Of a stretch of 64,000 nucleotides of DNA, positions 1 through 13,815 are shown piece by piece. Each line of letters starts with the position of its first letter. The stretch's first letter is position 1. The stretch is from Schistosoma mansoni (Eukaryota; Platyhelminthes; Trematoda; Strigeidida; Schistosomatidae), in contig NW_017386068.1 in assembly GCF_000237925.1 (NCBI RefSeq), positions 124,001 to 188,000 on the forward strand, written 5' to 3'. Below the pieces are notes generated by a model that worked only from the letters and a program-made list of their open reading frames with translations, was not told where the DNA came from and ran no database searches. The position numbers were made by a program, and so were the translations under genes.

Positions 1-1536
1 ACTATAATTCATCTATTCTATTGAAATCTATGTTTTTTAAATAAAATCTTCATACTTTACCGTTATCATTCCTTAAATGTTCAACTAATTAGTGGGCATT
101 ACTTTTCCTTATACAAATAACTAAGTTTTTCTAGTAGTTATCGGATGCACATTCCTTCAATCTTCAATCACTTCTACATTTTCCTTATCAAGAAATTGTC
201 GCATATGGTTCAACTGCTTAGATTTTTTATCAGTTAGTTGACTCAGAATTTATACTCATTTTTAATGGTAGAAATGTTGGATGTTTCATTTCTCTTCATC
301 TCAAAATTCAGTCATAACGTATATTTGAATATATTTATTAGTTTAAGTCTTTGTATTTGTTTAATTTTTCAAATAGACTAAAAAGGGGAAACGGTAATTT
401 TGAAAAACAATTAGAGTTTATAAATCAAGCAAAAAAGACATTCGAAAAAGTACTTTTCTTGAGAAGTCTCATTAAGGTTGATCTAAATGTATATTTTTTA
501 TATCAACTAGCAGACTGTATTTAGATTATTCATGTCATTATCTATTAGACAATGTTTAACAAGGACAAAATATTCTTAACATACACAAAACGATATGACA
601 AATCAGAGAAAAATTAATTTTCAGCCACTGCAAATTAAAGGATTGTTCACATACTTCAACCTAACTAGAATGATTGATGTTTGTGAAGCATGCTTGTAAA
701 AAAACATATCGAATAATTTTCACCATATATATGGGACTGTCGAAAAATAATCGTTTGATTGAGATAAATAAATAAGTTGTCCAAGTTTGAATTAATTCTA
801 CTGTTTAGATTTCTATGAATATCTGAAGAGCTGGTCTTGAACTTTCTATAATAATTAATCATCTGGCTGGGACTAATTAATCTTCATAAATCTGGTCAGT
901 CGCAGGTAGGGTAAACAGATCGAGAACTGATGAGACTAATCATCACTAATCGTTGCTTTTAGTAATGTAACATAATAACGAACGTTATATTAACCTCTGT
1001 AATGGTCGAATTTTACAATTTCTAAATTTAAAGGAATGATTATGTGTAAAATTAAACTAAAAATGGATTTCAATCCATATGTATTGGCTATTTGAATCTA
1101 ATCATTGAAATTTCGGACTTCAGCTGACCAGCCTCTTTTTGGTGTATGTGCATTTTATACGAATTGCTGATTACCGATAGCTAAATGCATAATGCTATGG
1201 CGTTTGAAACGAAAGGTGCTAAGTTCAAATCCCTGGAAGAACATCAACTCTGAGGTGCAGGCATATCCAGACGACGAGTCATAAATAGGATGAAACACGC
1301 GTCCTGGATCCCACTATCAGAATCCATCCATCTCTGTTTAAAAACTAACATCACCTAGAGTTTTGTAACACATGTTTTTTCTGTGATTCACCTTATAAAA
1401 TAATGGTATATCTGTACTTTCCTAACCTACTTCGTTTGATTGTTCAGGTATTGACTCGTTTCTTGCTTCTTTTGAAACAGTAGATATATAATTTATATAT
1501 GTTGTATTTGATTATTTTTCTGTATATTTACTTTAG
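1..1536 (+). other. upstream intron sequence of the HCN-like gene
   Basis: This AT-rich stretch precedes the acceptor of the HCN exon, which has a pyrimidine-rich run and TTTAG ending at 1536. I found no earlier HCN exon in it, so it is probably part of one long intron. The only structure I recognise is a decayed Sm-alpha-like repeat near 1180-1345. Confidence 0.5.
1180..1345 (+). repeat. Sm-alpha-like SINE, decayed hammerhead copy
   Basis: This aligns by eye with the better copies at 15540-15720 and 20550-20750. It keeps the tRNA-like stretch with a B-box-like AGTTCAAATCC and then the ribozyme region at about 1257-1315. The core that should read CTGANGA reads ACGACGA here, so self-cleavage is unlikely. 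GAAA and the GTC cleavage triplet are still present. It sits in the putative HCN intron. Confidence 0.75.
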
Positions 1537-2378
1537 AAATCACATTATTAACTAATACACGCCGTACAGCCAGTGTTAAAGCTGTAGTTTATTCCAATCT
1601 GTACTCATTGGATCGAGAAAGTTTTCTATCAGTATTAGAAAATTATCCATTAATGCGACGTACTATGGAATCAGTAGCAGCTGAACGATTAAATAAAATT
1701 GGTCAAAATCCATCAATTGTTAGTAATCGTGAAGATTTAAAAGAAGATTTAAGTTTAGTTAAAGAAATTGTTAGTTCAGCTGTTACACCAGAAGATAGTT
1801 CTAGTGGACCTGATACAGAAAATGAAGAAAATCAAGCTCATTTAAATTTAAAACAATTATTAAAATTTCGTAAACGTAAACCATCTAATCGTAATAAATT
1901 ATTTGATAATACTGTAACAAAATTAAGTCAAACAAATGAAGAAGATGAAACATTACATGATATTGAACGTAAATCATCATTTGTTGAAATTACATCTGTA
2001 GATAAATTGAAATTACCTAAATTTATGCGACAAAAACGTAGTTCATCAAATGTTTTTACAAATTTAACACAAAATTTACCAAATTTATCAAAATCTAAAA
2101 TGATATCAGACAATTCTGGTGAACGTGAAATTAATAAATGTAGAAAATCAGATTTACAACCATCAGAAAATGATACAAATCCATGTCATAATTCAAATAC
2201 AAATGTAACAAATTTACAGTCTAGTAATTTAAATCCTAACTGTACGATTATCACTATAACTAATTATAATACTGATGATACTACTAATAATAATAATAAA
2301 ACTATCAACAGTAATACAGATACTAATCAAAGACTATCTTCAAGTGATATTTCAGATGTAGATTCCTGTAAACACTAA
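1537..2378 (+). CDS. HCN: HCN-type cyclic-nucleotide-gated channel, last exon
   Basis: The exon opens two bases into a Glu codon and reads ITLLTNTRRTASVKA, then LYSLDRESF, ENYPLMRR and VAAERLNKIGQ. This matches the end of the cyclic-nucleotide-binding domain of HCN channels (GE-I-LLT--RRTASVRA, EYPMMRR, RLDRIGK), including the Arg pair of the phosphate-binding cassette. HCN channels are plasma-membrane cation channels opened by hyperpolarisation and tuned by cAMP. About 65 residues finish the domain. The remaining ~215 form a low-complexity cytosolic tail rich in Asn, Ser and Thr, with basic patches and strong A/T third positions. The stop is TAA at 2376-2378. The pore and voltage-sensor exons lie outside the window. 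CNG channels are less likely because they lack the RRTASV pattern. Only the C-terminal part is visible. Confidence 0.88.
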
Positions 2379-4213
2379 CATCTTTAATCACTCAACTTGT
2401 GCATAATAACAGATTGATTATACATATATGTGTTTCACATCATACTACATCTTCATAGTTAATTTTATAGATCCATTCAGTTCATTTCACTTCATAAGAT
2501 TTAGTAAATAAAAATGGATATTAATATAATTTTTAATTATTGTAATCATAAAGAAATACTGTTACTTCATCAGTTACCTCTTATACATAATGAATGTACA
2601 TATCTACATAGATATATGAATATATATACATTTAAGAATCTACATACATTTATTTTATCACTATTTTTCTGAATAGACTTCAATGAAACAATTTTATTAG
2701 CAAACATAAAAAACAATAGAAGAAAATATTCATGAAAATCAATCATTGTATACTTTTCTTTTTTTTCTTATTTCCTAGTTACTAATCAATCAATGTAATT
2801 GATAAAATAAAAAAATAATTAATTCATTTATTACATAATACTATTATTAAACAATAGTATGATCAATATCTATCTAGACTATAGATTCAGATTAATTTAT
2901 TTGTAAGCATGAAATATGTGTTTAATTACATAAATGTATATTTTTTCTCTCTATATTTTCCATACTACTTATTTGAACAAAGCATTTATGGATTAATTTT
3001 CGTTTGTTTTTTTTATTTTTAGAAGTCCTAGTGAAATAGATTGATTAACATTTAATTGAATTTATGAAAAAAATTTGAAAAAAATTAAATTAACTACTGA
3101 ATTTTCTCTAGTCACTTCTATAACTATTCTGTTCACCTCAAAATATTTGGAAATGTTTGTATGTTGATGATTATTTTTTTTTGCAATGGAGTATAGTTTC
3201 ATGTTGTGTTACTGATGTAATTTTTGTTCTTTTCTATACTGTAATAATTTAAAGTAAATACATAAAGATGAGAATCAAAGTAATAATGACGTATTGTGTT
3301 GAACATCAGGGATAATTGTGTAGATACTTATTTAGAATGGGTTTCTGTTTATCTGAACAAAATCTGTTTATTTTTCAATCTTTTCTTTAAAATGTCGAGT
3401 TTATTTCCTTGTACAGGAAGATTTCTCTCAATTTTAAATGTTTGATTTTTTTTCAATAATATTCAGGATATTGTTCTACTTCAAGTATACAATCTGTTAA
3501 AGTGTCAAGTACTTATTACCGAGACCACTCCAATAATGACTCAACATCTTTAATGTTCAGTCTATTTCATCAAAAACACCATTTATTATAAAGAAAAATA
3601 GTTTTCTCCTGGCTTTTATTGAAATAGTCTCTAAAAACACCTTTCAATTTAACTGCATTATATGTGGTTTATTACAGCAGTGTGTATTTCCAACTTGTTG
3701 GATAATTGATAACAAATCTATTAGTACAATTGTGTAAACATGAAAATCATTCTTAAATAAAATTGACAAACTTTGTATTTCGATAAAAACAATACATAAT
3801 ATTAATGAGTTAGATATTCATATAACCAGTATTAGTTGAAATTGATTTCCATCAACTTCATTTCCTTGTCTTATTAACGATTGTACACACAGATGATGTA
3901 AGAGCTAGGTACAGTCATGTTAAATGTTGTTAACGACCTTATGAAGCATCTAGTGATAGACTGGTCTCCGATCACACGAAGGTTTCTTATTGAAAAGTAG
4001 TTTGGTTTTGAAACTTAAAAACATCATGAATCTTAAAAAAAACTGTATTTGGCATAAAACAAATGATATATACATTAAATTCGTGTGACATTTTAGACAC
4101 CAATTTTAAATTCACTATATCCTTGTGCTTATTAACCATATATTGGTGAGAAAATCATAAGATCTCTAAGGAGACTGTTTAATTTAAATATAAACATTTT
4201 TGTAAGGAACTCC
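2379..4213. other. HCN 3' UTR and AT-rich intergenic DNA
   Basis: This is very AT-rich sequence with many homopolymer runs. I see no spliced reading frame, RNA gene or recognised repeat beyond the poly(A) candidate at 2507. Confidence 0.4.
2507..2512 (+). promoter_or_regulatory. candidate poly(A) signal of the HCN-like gene
   Basis: A canonical AATAAA lies 128 bases after the HCN stop codon. Other A-rich hexamers follow in this AT-rich region, so the choice is tentative. Confidence 0.4.
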
Positions 4214-4380
4214 ATTTTCATAGTTGAAATCATGAGTCAATTGAAGGTAAACCACCATGGAAAACCTGGAAGCACTGGACGGCCGTTTCATCCTATTGTG
4301 GGACTCCTCAACAGTACGCATCCACGATCCCGCCTCGCGAGATTCGAACCCAGGACCTACCAGTCTCCTGGTAGGTCTAT
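4214..4380 (-). repeat. hammerhead SINE family 2, 3' part
   Basis: Read on the minus strand this holds the B box (GGTTCGAATCTC), a hammerhead-like block, and the family's 3' end, which reaches the motif TTGACTCATGATTTCAAC. The catalytic core starts TTGAGGA instead of CTGAGGA, so this copy is probably dead. A short palindrome (GACCTACCAG / CTGGTAGGTC) marks its upstream edge, as if the head folded back or was truncated there. Confidence 0.8.
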
Positions 4381-7300
4381 TTTCATTATTGTAGCTACTT
4401 TGTTAAAAATAGTTAATATTTCTACAGAATAACATTATACTAAACAAAGAAGTAACCAATAAACAAAACATACCATTTAGTGAGATATAATAATACTAAA
4501 TAATTATCTGGAAAGAATTAAGATATAAAAACTAAATCCTATAATTAAAACCTAAAACCTAGAGGTATTCATTTTCAGTATTTTCTATTCTACAAACTAA
4601 TTTCCTTTAAATTACTATAAATTGAAATTAATAATAACACTACAGACTGTTATTACTTTAAGCAAAATTCTTATACTGATGATATAATGTAAATAAATTG
4701 ATGAGATAATTGATTTAATGTCATAAGAATTGGAAACTCAGAATTTTTCAATTGTCAACTAATCATTATCGTATCATGAAAATTAGGTTTTCATTTAAGA
4801 ATTAGAAATATTTTTTTCCAACTTTCGAAGAGCTTAAAACAGTTTGTAAATGAATTAAACATTTAAATAAATGAAGTAAAAAGTACTTTGCTATTTAAAA
4901 CGAAGTACTTATTAACTGTTCTTACCAATACTTAATAAATAAGCATATGCACAAAGAATAACTTATTTTTCTATTTATTATATAAATAAAACAATAAGGA
5001 AACTTATTAGATACTTATGTGAAACAAATACATCAATAAAAAAATTGCATTAATGTATTTTCTTATGGATTTTTGTGACCCGGTATCTGACTTCAATTGC
5101 ATCGTATGAATGTTACTGAAATATACATATTGTTAATCCTCGTATATAATTATCGACTTAGATTGAGTTAATGAATAACGGAATTAAAAAGTAAAATACG
5201 AAAATGCATGTTTGAATACGTATATTTTGTGCAATCATTGATCTGGACAGACAATCAGAGGGACGAAGCGAAGAAAAAAGAGCAAAGCAAAACTACGCGT
5301 AGTGGAGAAGGCACGTGAACCAACTCCATTTAAACAAGCGTTAATCAGTATTTATAGCCAGAAAAAAGTAGGTTACAGACATGTGATGATTAGGATAAGA
5401 AGTGTACACTCATACGCTCATATAAAAACAGTCAAGGTTTATGAGTGAATGATTAACAAGGTCAAAGCGTGGCTCAAGAAGAATGGATGAATTACATGTC
5501 CAGAAGCTAGGATACGTTATGTGGGCTTAACATAACAGGCTATCAGTGGAACTTAGTAGACGCGTTTCATCCCCTTTGGAGCACGTCGATTGGACTTGGA
5601 TGCATCTCATTATTGATTTTTACTCTAAGAAATAAACTCATCACCTTTCTCTTCAAACGTTTAATCCGTTTTCCACTGAGCTACGGAGTTCAGGTAGCCA
5701 CTTATTTGTTCTACCGGAATGAAGGTATTGGTAAAAGTGTGTGATTTTCAAGTGCTGACGTTTGAAGTAATAGATACTGACCGATAGTCCCACTTTGAAC
5801 ATTGCCACTAGGATACAGGTTTGTCTCGATGAACAGTCTAAATTAGGACGAAATCTCGTCCTGAACTCTAGTTTTAGTTAGATACCAGTTACACAAAAAT
5901 GTATGACATTGAGGTAGTCAGATAAAGAATCAAAAACGCTAACACAGACTGACCAATTTCAGTCTTGAATATCAACAGGTGGAATACAGAAGTTATTACT
6001 AATAAAATACTGTAGTCTAAACTTTATGGATGATGAATATATTGTTCAAATTTGTCAAGAATATTACATATTACATTAAAAATTTGGGTAAACGAAACCT
6101 AATCCAATTTCTATCATTATCTATATTAATATCTAGTGAAATCAGAAAGCGTGTGAACCATCATGGCTTTAAACCATTTACAGGCTGTATGGGTTTGTTT
6201 TTTAGAAACAATATTACGTACAATAATCGTAAAAAAACAAAATTTTTGACGAAATTCCATAATTATATTCCGTAAACGTTTGTCAAATGGATATTCTTGT
6301 TCAAGTTTTTACAATCCCTTACTTCATACGTATTCATAAGTTAAATATCTAGTGGAGTTATGAATGTTTTATGTCTATCATTCTTTATCACAACAACCAT
6401 TGCTAAATTTGTGGACAGAAAGTCGACCATTGACTACAAAATATGTGCATCTTGTGCATTTTGGGGTAGAATATAATGAGAAATGAACAAATTATCACAT
6501 ACCAATCATTAAGCAACATTCTGTTGATTGAATTCTTGACATACCTGTTCAAGCTTTAACACAGATGTGCTCATAACTAAAACTGTTGTATAATTCAGGT
6601 TTAGAAAATGTTAATACACTCGACTTCTATTGAACAGTTATGAACAGTATACATATAATTAATGAATAGGTCCTGCCTTTTACATCTCACTGTTCAATTG
6701 ATGATAATATCTGTTAACTGCAGTTTTCCGATCAGTAAATGTTCTCAGAAACCAGTAGATTTCCAACAATGTTAAACCTTTTTAAAATGAAATCGACCTA
6801 CAAACCATTATATATTCTACTATTAACGACAAATTCTGTAGTATGCGAATTTCTGGAAGTAGTACTTATAAGCATAAGTAGTTTTTTATAACACTATTAA
6901 ATTCAAATATTTTTCGCGCTTGCGTAAGTTAGACAATAATTAAAATGGTTATTTGCTCGATTTCATACTATTTTAAAGCTACAGTAGTATATAAATATTA
7001 GATATAAACAAATAAAATTTGAGCTTAAAAGTTAAACCAGCTGTTTGGGAATAGTGTATCCGACATTCCGAAATAAGTAGTATACCCAATCTGTTTCGAT
7101 GCAATATTAAATCCTGCTGCTATTTTAATGACAACTTTTCCATTAGCAAGACTGAGTGGATATCATTAAGCGATTTGCCTCGATATATTCTGCGTCACTG
7201 ATTTATTTGAAGCTTTTGTAAATAAATGTTTGTTTACATTCAACAACAAGTAATAGATCTCGCGGAGAATCGCGAAAAAATTCATCGAAAATCTTTTTAT

Positions 7301-8230
7301 TTATATTACAGCCCGTCTAACTTGACGAAATCGAATAACAACATATATTTCCATTAATTAAACGATCGATTAATTTCCGGACTTTCATTATTAACGAGTC
7401 CACTGGTTTTCTTCGAAACAGAAGTATAACAAAGTTCTGTTTCTTCGTTGAAATACCTTGACCACTAGTTTTAAATGTCCATTCCGCTAACCATTCGACA
7501 ACTTGTTTGCATACAACTAACTTTTCTATGTACATTTGAGAACTTGTTCAACAATCTTTAAGAACAGATTTCTGGTTATATATTAAACTGGAAATTAGAA
7601 TGTCACTAACCATAAAAAACACACAGGAAAATTGTCTACAAATAATAAAAAATAATAACTTATAATTTTTTTTAGTTCATTCTCATTGACCTCAATAAGC
7701 ATAATGAATTTTTTCTTCTCTAACCATAATTCCATATAATTTCTAAAGTTTGTTTTCCAGTGAAAATTAAAAAAAATATATTCGCTAATCTTGTGAGATA
7801 CTGTTGAAGAGGTCTAAAAATTGTTATTATTATATTAATAAATCCAAGGACAAGGTCATGTTTTTACCTAAAAGATATATATATATATATATTCATTTGG
7901 TGAAACTATTCATATGATAGCTTATTCTAACGGAAAATAAATGTTTGATCATGATTTAATCTTAATTCAAAACCAAAAATATACTTTCTAAGTCTTTCTT
8001 TGCACAATGCAAACGAAAAATATCCACGGGCACTTAAAGTTAAAAGCGGCTCAATGAATTTATCCTTTTTTTATCATCTCAAATACATGCCTGTTTAATC
8101 GCGACTATATCATATTACTGAAACGAAAATGCACATTAATTTTGTTAATGATAATATCTAATATAGTAACAGAAACTAACAAAATAAGTGGTCGTAGAAA
8201 AAATCGGTTGTTCATAATCTATGAGTGAGA
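4381..8230. other. AT-rich intergenic DNA with an unassigned GC-richer block
   Basis: Most of this is plain AT-rich DNA, with a short (AT)n run near 7876-7892. A block at about 5226-5830 is noticeably richer in G and C than its surroundings and reads like an old mid-repetitive element, but I cannot assign it to a family. No coding frame with a recognisable domain was found. Confidence 0.35.
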
Positions 8231-8862
8231 ATGAAATTTTCATAGTTGAAAGCGTGAGTCAATTGAAGCTAGACCACCAGGGAGAACCTGGAAGCACTGG
8301 ACGGCCGTTTCGACCTATTGTGAGACTCCTCACCAGTGCGCATCCACGACCTCGCCTCGCGAGATTCGAACCCAGGACCTACCAGTTTCGCACCANNNNN
8401 NNNNNNNNNNNNNNNNNNNNNNNNNNNNNNNNNNNNNNNNNNNNNNNNNNNNNNNNNNNNNNNNNNNNNNNNNNNNNNNNNNNNNNNNNNNNNNNNNNNN
8501 NNNNNNNNNNNNNNNNNNNNNNNNNNNNNNNNNNNNNNNNNNNNNNNNNNNNNNNNNNNNNNNNNNNNNNNNNNNNNNNNNNNNNNNNNNNNNNNAAGGG
8601 TCGAGAGGCGAACTCGATTCGGTTGCATTTGGCAATGTACAGCAATTGGCCTGCGGACTTCAAAAGTTTATAGTATAGTTGATTGAGGACGAAATTTGTA
8701 GGTCCAGGGTTCGAATCTCGTGAGGCGAGGTTAGTGGATGATGCACTTGTTGAGGAGTCTCTCAATAGGTCAAAACGCCCGTCCAGTGCTTCCAGGTTTT
8801 CCATGATGGTTTACCTTCAATTGACTCATGATTTGAACTATGAAAATACTAAATCTCCATCA
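8231..8862. repeat. inverted pair of family-2 hammerhead SINEs around a gap
   Basis: The left arm (8231-8395) is a minus-strand family-2 copy and the right arm (about 8691-8862) is a plus-strand copy. The 3' ends of both therefore point outward. Both carry the B box and the hammerhead-like block, but the cores read GTGAGGA (left) and TTGAGGA with CAAAA for CGAAA (right), so both look inactive. Between them are 200 N (8396-8595) and about 95 bases of unrelated sequence. The right arm ends in the family's terminal motif AAATCTCCA. Confidence 0.8.
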
Positions 8863-11800
8863 AAACCACTTCCGAAAATGAAATTGACAAAATGGCCGAT
8901 GATTCTCAAGAAACTAGATTACAATTATTAGTTTATATCTCTCAAACAGTAAGACATCAATTATTATACATTATTGTTCCGTTTTCATATTTGAACAACC
9001 CCTTTATTGAAGCCAAATATCTTACTCGTTAAACAAATTAGTGTATATCAAGACTCTGTAGATAACTCATTGAGATTTCAAGCCATAGGTACTCGATCCG
9101 AATTCATATGTAAATATCAACACCAGAGTTTTGACAAATCCAGCTAAAAGTCATAAAGTAAAACCGAAAATATGCCCTAGATTAAACTGTTGGGAAGAAT
9201 TCAAGCATATGACAATTTATCTGCAACTATTTTCTCAATCAAAAAAGTGATTATTTTAGTTTCTCTTCAGTAGCTTTATTCATGAGCATAAACAAAATAG
9301 CCAATCCATTTGGACGCTTGAAAATACCATCTAATAGTTAAATGTTGAATCATAGTAATTATTTGAAGATAAATACAACTTTTAACAATAAAATGTTTAA
9401 AAATTTTAATGTACAGTCATAAACAGATGGCTTATTTTTCAAAAATGCAAAGATATTTAAGAGTCTCACAGCCTTCATTTAATATTTTAAATTGACTTAC
9501 AATGTAGAAGTATAAACATTAGGTCTATTTTGTTCTATGCCACCAAATCAGTCTAAATTCAGCTAACTAAATAGAATTCGGTACATTTATTGAATATAAA
9601 TCATCGTAAAGCTAAGTGATACATAGTTATATTAAATAAGGATGCTGACTTGAGAAATTTGTCTTCTCCTTTCATCTAACTTCGTTCATCATCACCAAAA
9701 TATTTCCACTCATTCTTTTAGCTGTTGAAATATCATATTCAAAAAATTAAAACTATTTTTTTCAAATATTTTCTCGATGACACTAGATAACAACCAAAAG
9801 GATTACAGCCATATGAGGAAAGAATGTTAATTTACTGAAATCTTAGTGAAATCATATGATAGTATGCACCTAGTTAGATCTTGTAAGATATCGTTTTCTA
9901 CAATGTGTATTTTATTGATTAAGTTTGAAAATATGAAAATATCTTCGGTACATACTGTAGTGAACAAGAACACTAGTTGGGACAATCGAATGTATTTTAG
10001 CACAACATTACAGAATATCTCATTAAAATATGAGAACCATATAGTGAACAGTTAATTTGCAAAATAACAATCAATTGTCTCAATTTGACTGTTTCTTCTG
10101 CAAATATCCGTCCATAGTCTCCGGTTATAATTGTTCATGAATTTTCGTACCAATTGCGTGCCGTTCCCGTTCTCTCCTTATCGATCTTCTACTGAAATAC
10201 ATTCAATGCCCGACCATCACCATATACTACTTATGTGGATATCAGTAACTCACACCATATTGGGATCTGATGAATTTTTAACGAAAAAATCACAACATGA
10301 TGTATGTTTACAATATATATATATACTACCTAATGTTAAACATAACTAATATTTTGTTTATAAATAAACTATTTTCGATAGAAAGGTATACAAAACAATA
10401 TAAAGGTTAACTCGACAAATTTATCGTTTAGGGATTTACGTACACGTACAAACATTTGATATATAAGTTGGAATGAGGTAAAATGCCAAGGAGACATTAA
10501 ATACTGACATTAGGTAGATCATTCATGGGACTATGGTTATTATAAACTATCCATAGAAAAAAAAATAAAGGAGAAAACGGACTACTGAAAAAATTTCTTA
10601 CAAATAAGTAGGTAGATCAATCAATTGATAAAAAACACATATAAGAACAAATTCTAGAATATTAGATTTCATAATCACGTTAGACAAATATCATTTGAAA
10701 TTCAGTCTTCATTTTTATGCCATGAAGTTAGAATACTTGAAGGAATGAAAAAAAATGTTTGTCACTTGAACTTCTTTTACTTTTCAGACTTAAATGTAAA
10801 CTAGAATAATTTTGATACTAAATTATATTATTCTGTAACAAGTGCACTAGCCTTATTATGAAAAAGAAAAGTAATTTAATAGAATCGTTAGTATGCATAT
10901 ACTACAAACAAGATACTCCTGACCTCAGGCTATGCGAATATTTCTTATTCTCATATTGAGTCATTTTTTTGTTGAGAATATAGTGATTGAGTAAAGTTTA
11001 CATCAGTAAACGTGACGATCACCAGTACATATATGTAATTTTTGAATCTTAGTAATATTCATCCTATTATAGGAGTTGTTATAGATGTACTAATCATGAA
11101 ATTTATTTAGATGATTTTATGGAGAACCTTGTAGAGTATACATCAAAAATTGGCGGGAAATGAAAATCTTCAGTAAACATGGAAGAACTAAGGTGTCATT
11201 TCGTTCCATCTTGAAAATGATCAATTATGTATAATCAAGAATCTAAATGGGATTGAACCTAATTTATTTACTAATCGTTTTATGCATGATATCTTTAAAT
11301 CACTAAACCTGAAAATATTGGTTCGTTGTTGAAGCTTCAATTTAAAATGTGCTTTTAAAAGAATGTCTTAGTTCCTGCTGAAGTTTTTATTAGTGATTTC
11401 ATTAAATTCATTTAGTTTTGGACTTTCGAACCTACAGTTACATTATTTTATCAAGCTTACAAAATATAACGTCCAGAATTTGAAATAGAAATCGTTTTTA
11501 TAGTCGAACTAGTTTCTGTTTCAAACAGCTAGATTTGAGATAGATGTAGATACTAAATTATTTGCACAAATAAATATGTATTCTTCGCCGTACGTAGTAT
11601 AATTAATCATGTCTAAATTTCTTCTACATTGTACTTCTCCTAATTCTGAATATTTTATCGAGCATCATTTTCTTGGGTGAACTGCTCAAGCAATACAGGA
11701 TTGCATATGAATACTAGATTACATCAATCGCAAATGATCTATTAAAGTGATTCATTTTTCAGTAGGTTGTAAATAACATTTCTTTATATCTATATACAAT

Positions 11801-11880
11801 TGGTGAAATTAAGATTGAAAGCTGTTGTTTAGGTCTGAATCAATGGGAAGTTTCAAGCAACCAGTACAAAAATGAATTAA
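8863..11880. other. AT-rich intergenic DNA
   Basis: No gene is recognised here. The stretch 9950-10260 matches 24000-24320 in reverse orientation and is listed separately. The rest is AT-rich with no clear structure. Confidence 0.35.
9950..10260 (-). repeat. unnamed dispersed repeat, inverted relative to 24.0-24.3 kb
   Basis: Segments such as the CACCATATACTACTTATGTG block and the GATCGATAA/TTCTGC block recur in reverse complement at 24000-24320, at roughly 75-85 percent identity by eye. This shows a dispersed repeat at least 300 bp long. No coding domain was recognised in either copy. Confidence 0.55.
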
Positions 11881-11884
11881 GCTT

Positions 11885-12075
11885 CACCCTATTACACAAG
11901 CTAGTGACTATCTGGACTTGGTAGTTAAGTGGATAATGTGATGGCGTTTAAAGAGAACGGTAATGGGTTCGAGTCTCGAAGTGAGCATCAACTCTGAGAT
12001 GCAGATAAATCCATGTGACGAGCCTCAAATAGGACGAAACACGCGTCCATGTTCCTACTGATAACCACCATCATT
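11885..12075 (+). repeat. Sm-alpha-like SINE with decayed hammerhead
   Basis: The order is a tRNA-like head with an A box (TAGTTAAGTGG), a B box (GGGTTCGAGTC), then a hammerhead block at about 12001-12060. The block keeps GACGAG, GGACGAAAC and a GTCC cleavage region, but the first core base (C3 in hammerhead numbering) is G, so cleavage is doubtful. The Sm-alpha family is known to be transcribed by Pol III and to encode hammerhead ribozymes. Confidence 0.85.
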
Positions 12076-13815
12076 TCAACTTATAATGCTTATAAATTCA
12101 TAAGCTTATATTTCTCTATATAATTAGATAATCAATAATAAAATTCAACTGTCATTGATTAACTAAAACTAACTATTTGGATTAAAGACTTTCATCATCT
12201 CGTAAAATATTAGAATACATTGGATAGATCTTTTTATTCAACAAAATTAACTTTCAAAATATACACCACTATACTAACTTGACAAAAAAATCTTTCGATT
12301 CGGAAGTAAGGATCATGAAATTCCAGTGATGATAATAGTTTTCCTAATTTGAGGGCTAGGTGTGATAAATGAATTACTAGCTAATATTTTTGAACAACAA
12401 ACGATTACTGAGTAAAACGATGTAGTAAGGATCACTGTGTAGGATATGATAGTCAGTCGATCTGTAAACCATGTAGAACTTGGGACAGATGCACCAAATT
12501 ATTTTGTTGAATCTCTGAACTACTAACAACTACAAACTAGTTGATTGGAGGCAGAAGAATATCTCTGACGTACATTTCGCAATACTTCACAATCGTGAAC
12601 ATGGCATTCCTTCAATTTTGTGAGAACCAATGTCTTTTGTAGAATACTAGTCAAATTTAAATTGGATACTCTATGACCAAGCTGCTCTGGATACAATGAA
12701 CACCTTTTAGAACTGAGATATTTGTACTGACTGGTCACTGAAATATAACTGGTGACATCATTTCTGTCAATATTAAGATCCTACCAAACATAGCATTAAT
12801 CACTACTCGGTAGTCGATCGTTACAGAAATAATCATATATTCATAGTATGAAGTACTGTAGGTTTTATCGGCTTATTTGTACAACTAAATGAAACGAAGT
12901 TGCACAATTACCACAACCGTTTCATAATACTTTGACAAAACAGGTAAACTTTGTAAAGAACTTGCTTATTTGAGAAAGCTTACCATTCATTTGTGAAAAA
13001 ATTGTATAAGAATATAATTATTCGGCTTCTGAAGCATAAAGCGTTCATTACGTAGGAGAAAATTTTATTTTTTCACTATTCCAGTTGACCGAAGATGTTT
13101 ATCGAGGATCTAATGATAAATTATTTTACGTGTACCTCAATCGAAAAATATTTTGATAGTGTATTGGATAATCGTTATCAGTCTTAAAAGTAGTTTATGA
13201 GAAAACTCATCAAAGTATACTTCCACAATAAGGATTATATCAATTGAGTGAAATACTCTTGATCTCTACTGTAAGTCATCATTATAGCATTCAATTTACT
13301 TAGTATTTTAATCATATTTTAGAATGACGAGTTTAAAACCTCAGTTTAAACAACTGGCTATCCTTGTAGTCAATTATTTACCCATCATTTCACACAGAAG
13401 AACGTCTCCCCAATTCCAGTGACTTCTACTAATAAATTGGGGTTTATAAGTAATGGTTCATTATTTCTCCTTGTATACAGCATTTAAATGATTATTGTTC
13501 AAAATTTATATTATTTTTTCAAATACTTCAATGAGCAAATAAGGTTAATTACCAAATCATCCCTGACAACACACTAATAACAATATTCTTCAAGAGCAAC
13601 TACATAATTTGTACTTTCGTATGAAAATGTAAATGAACTGTGGAATAATGAATTATCATTATATGGTATATTTCAATACAAATTACACCAAATCTTCTAC
13701 AAACTCATTTTTTATGAAATATTGTTTCAAATTATGAAGCATTTGTATTAAATATTAAAACCTACAATGAATTGTTAAAAAGAAAAACACTCCCATCCTA
13801 ATAATTTCTTTTGAT
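12076..13815. other. AT-rich intergenic DNA, nothing recognised
   Basis: I see no spliced gene, RNA gene or named repeat in this stretch on either strand. Confidence 0.35.
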
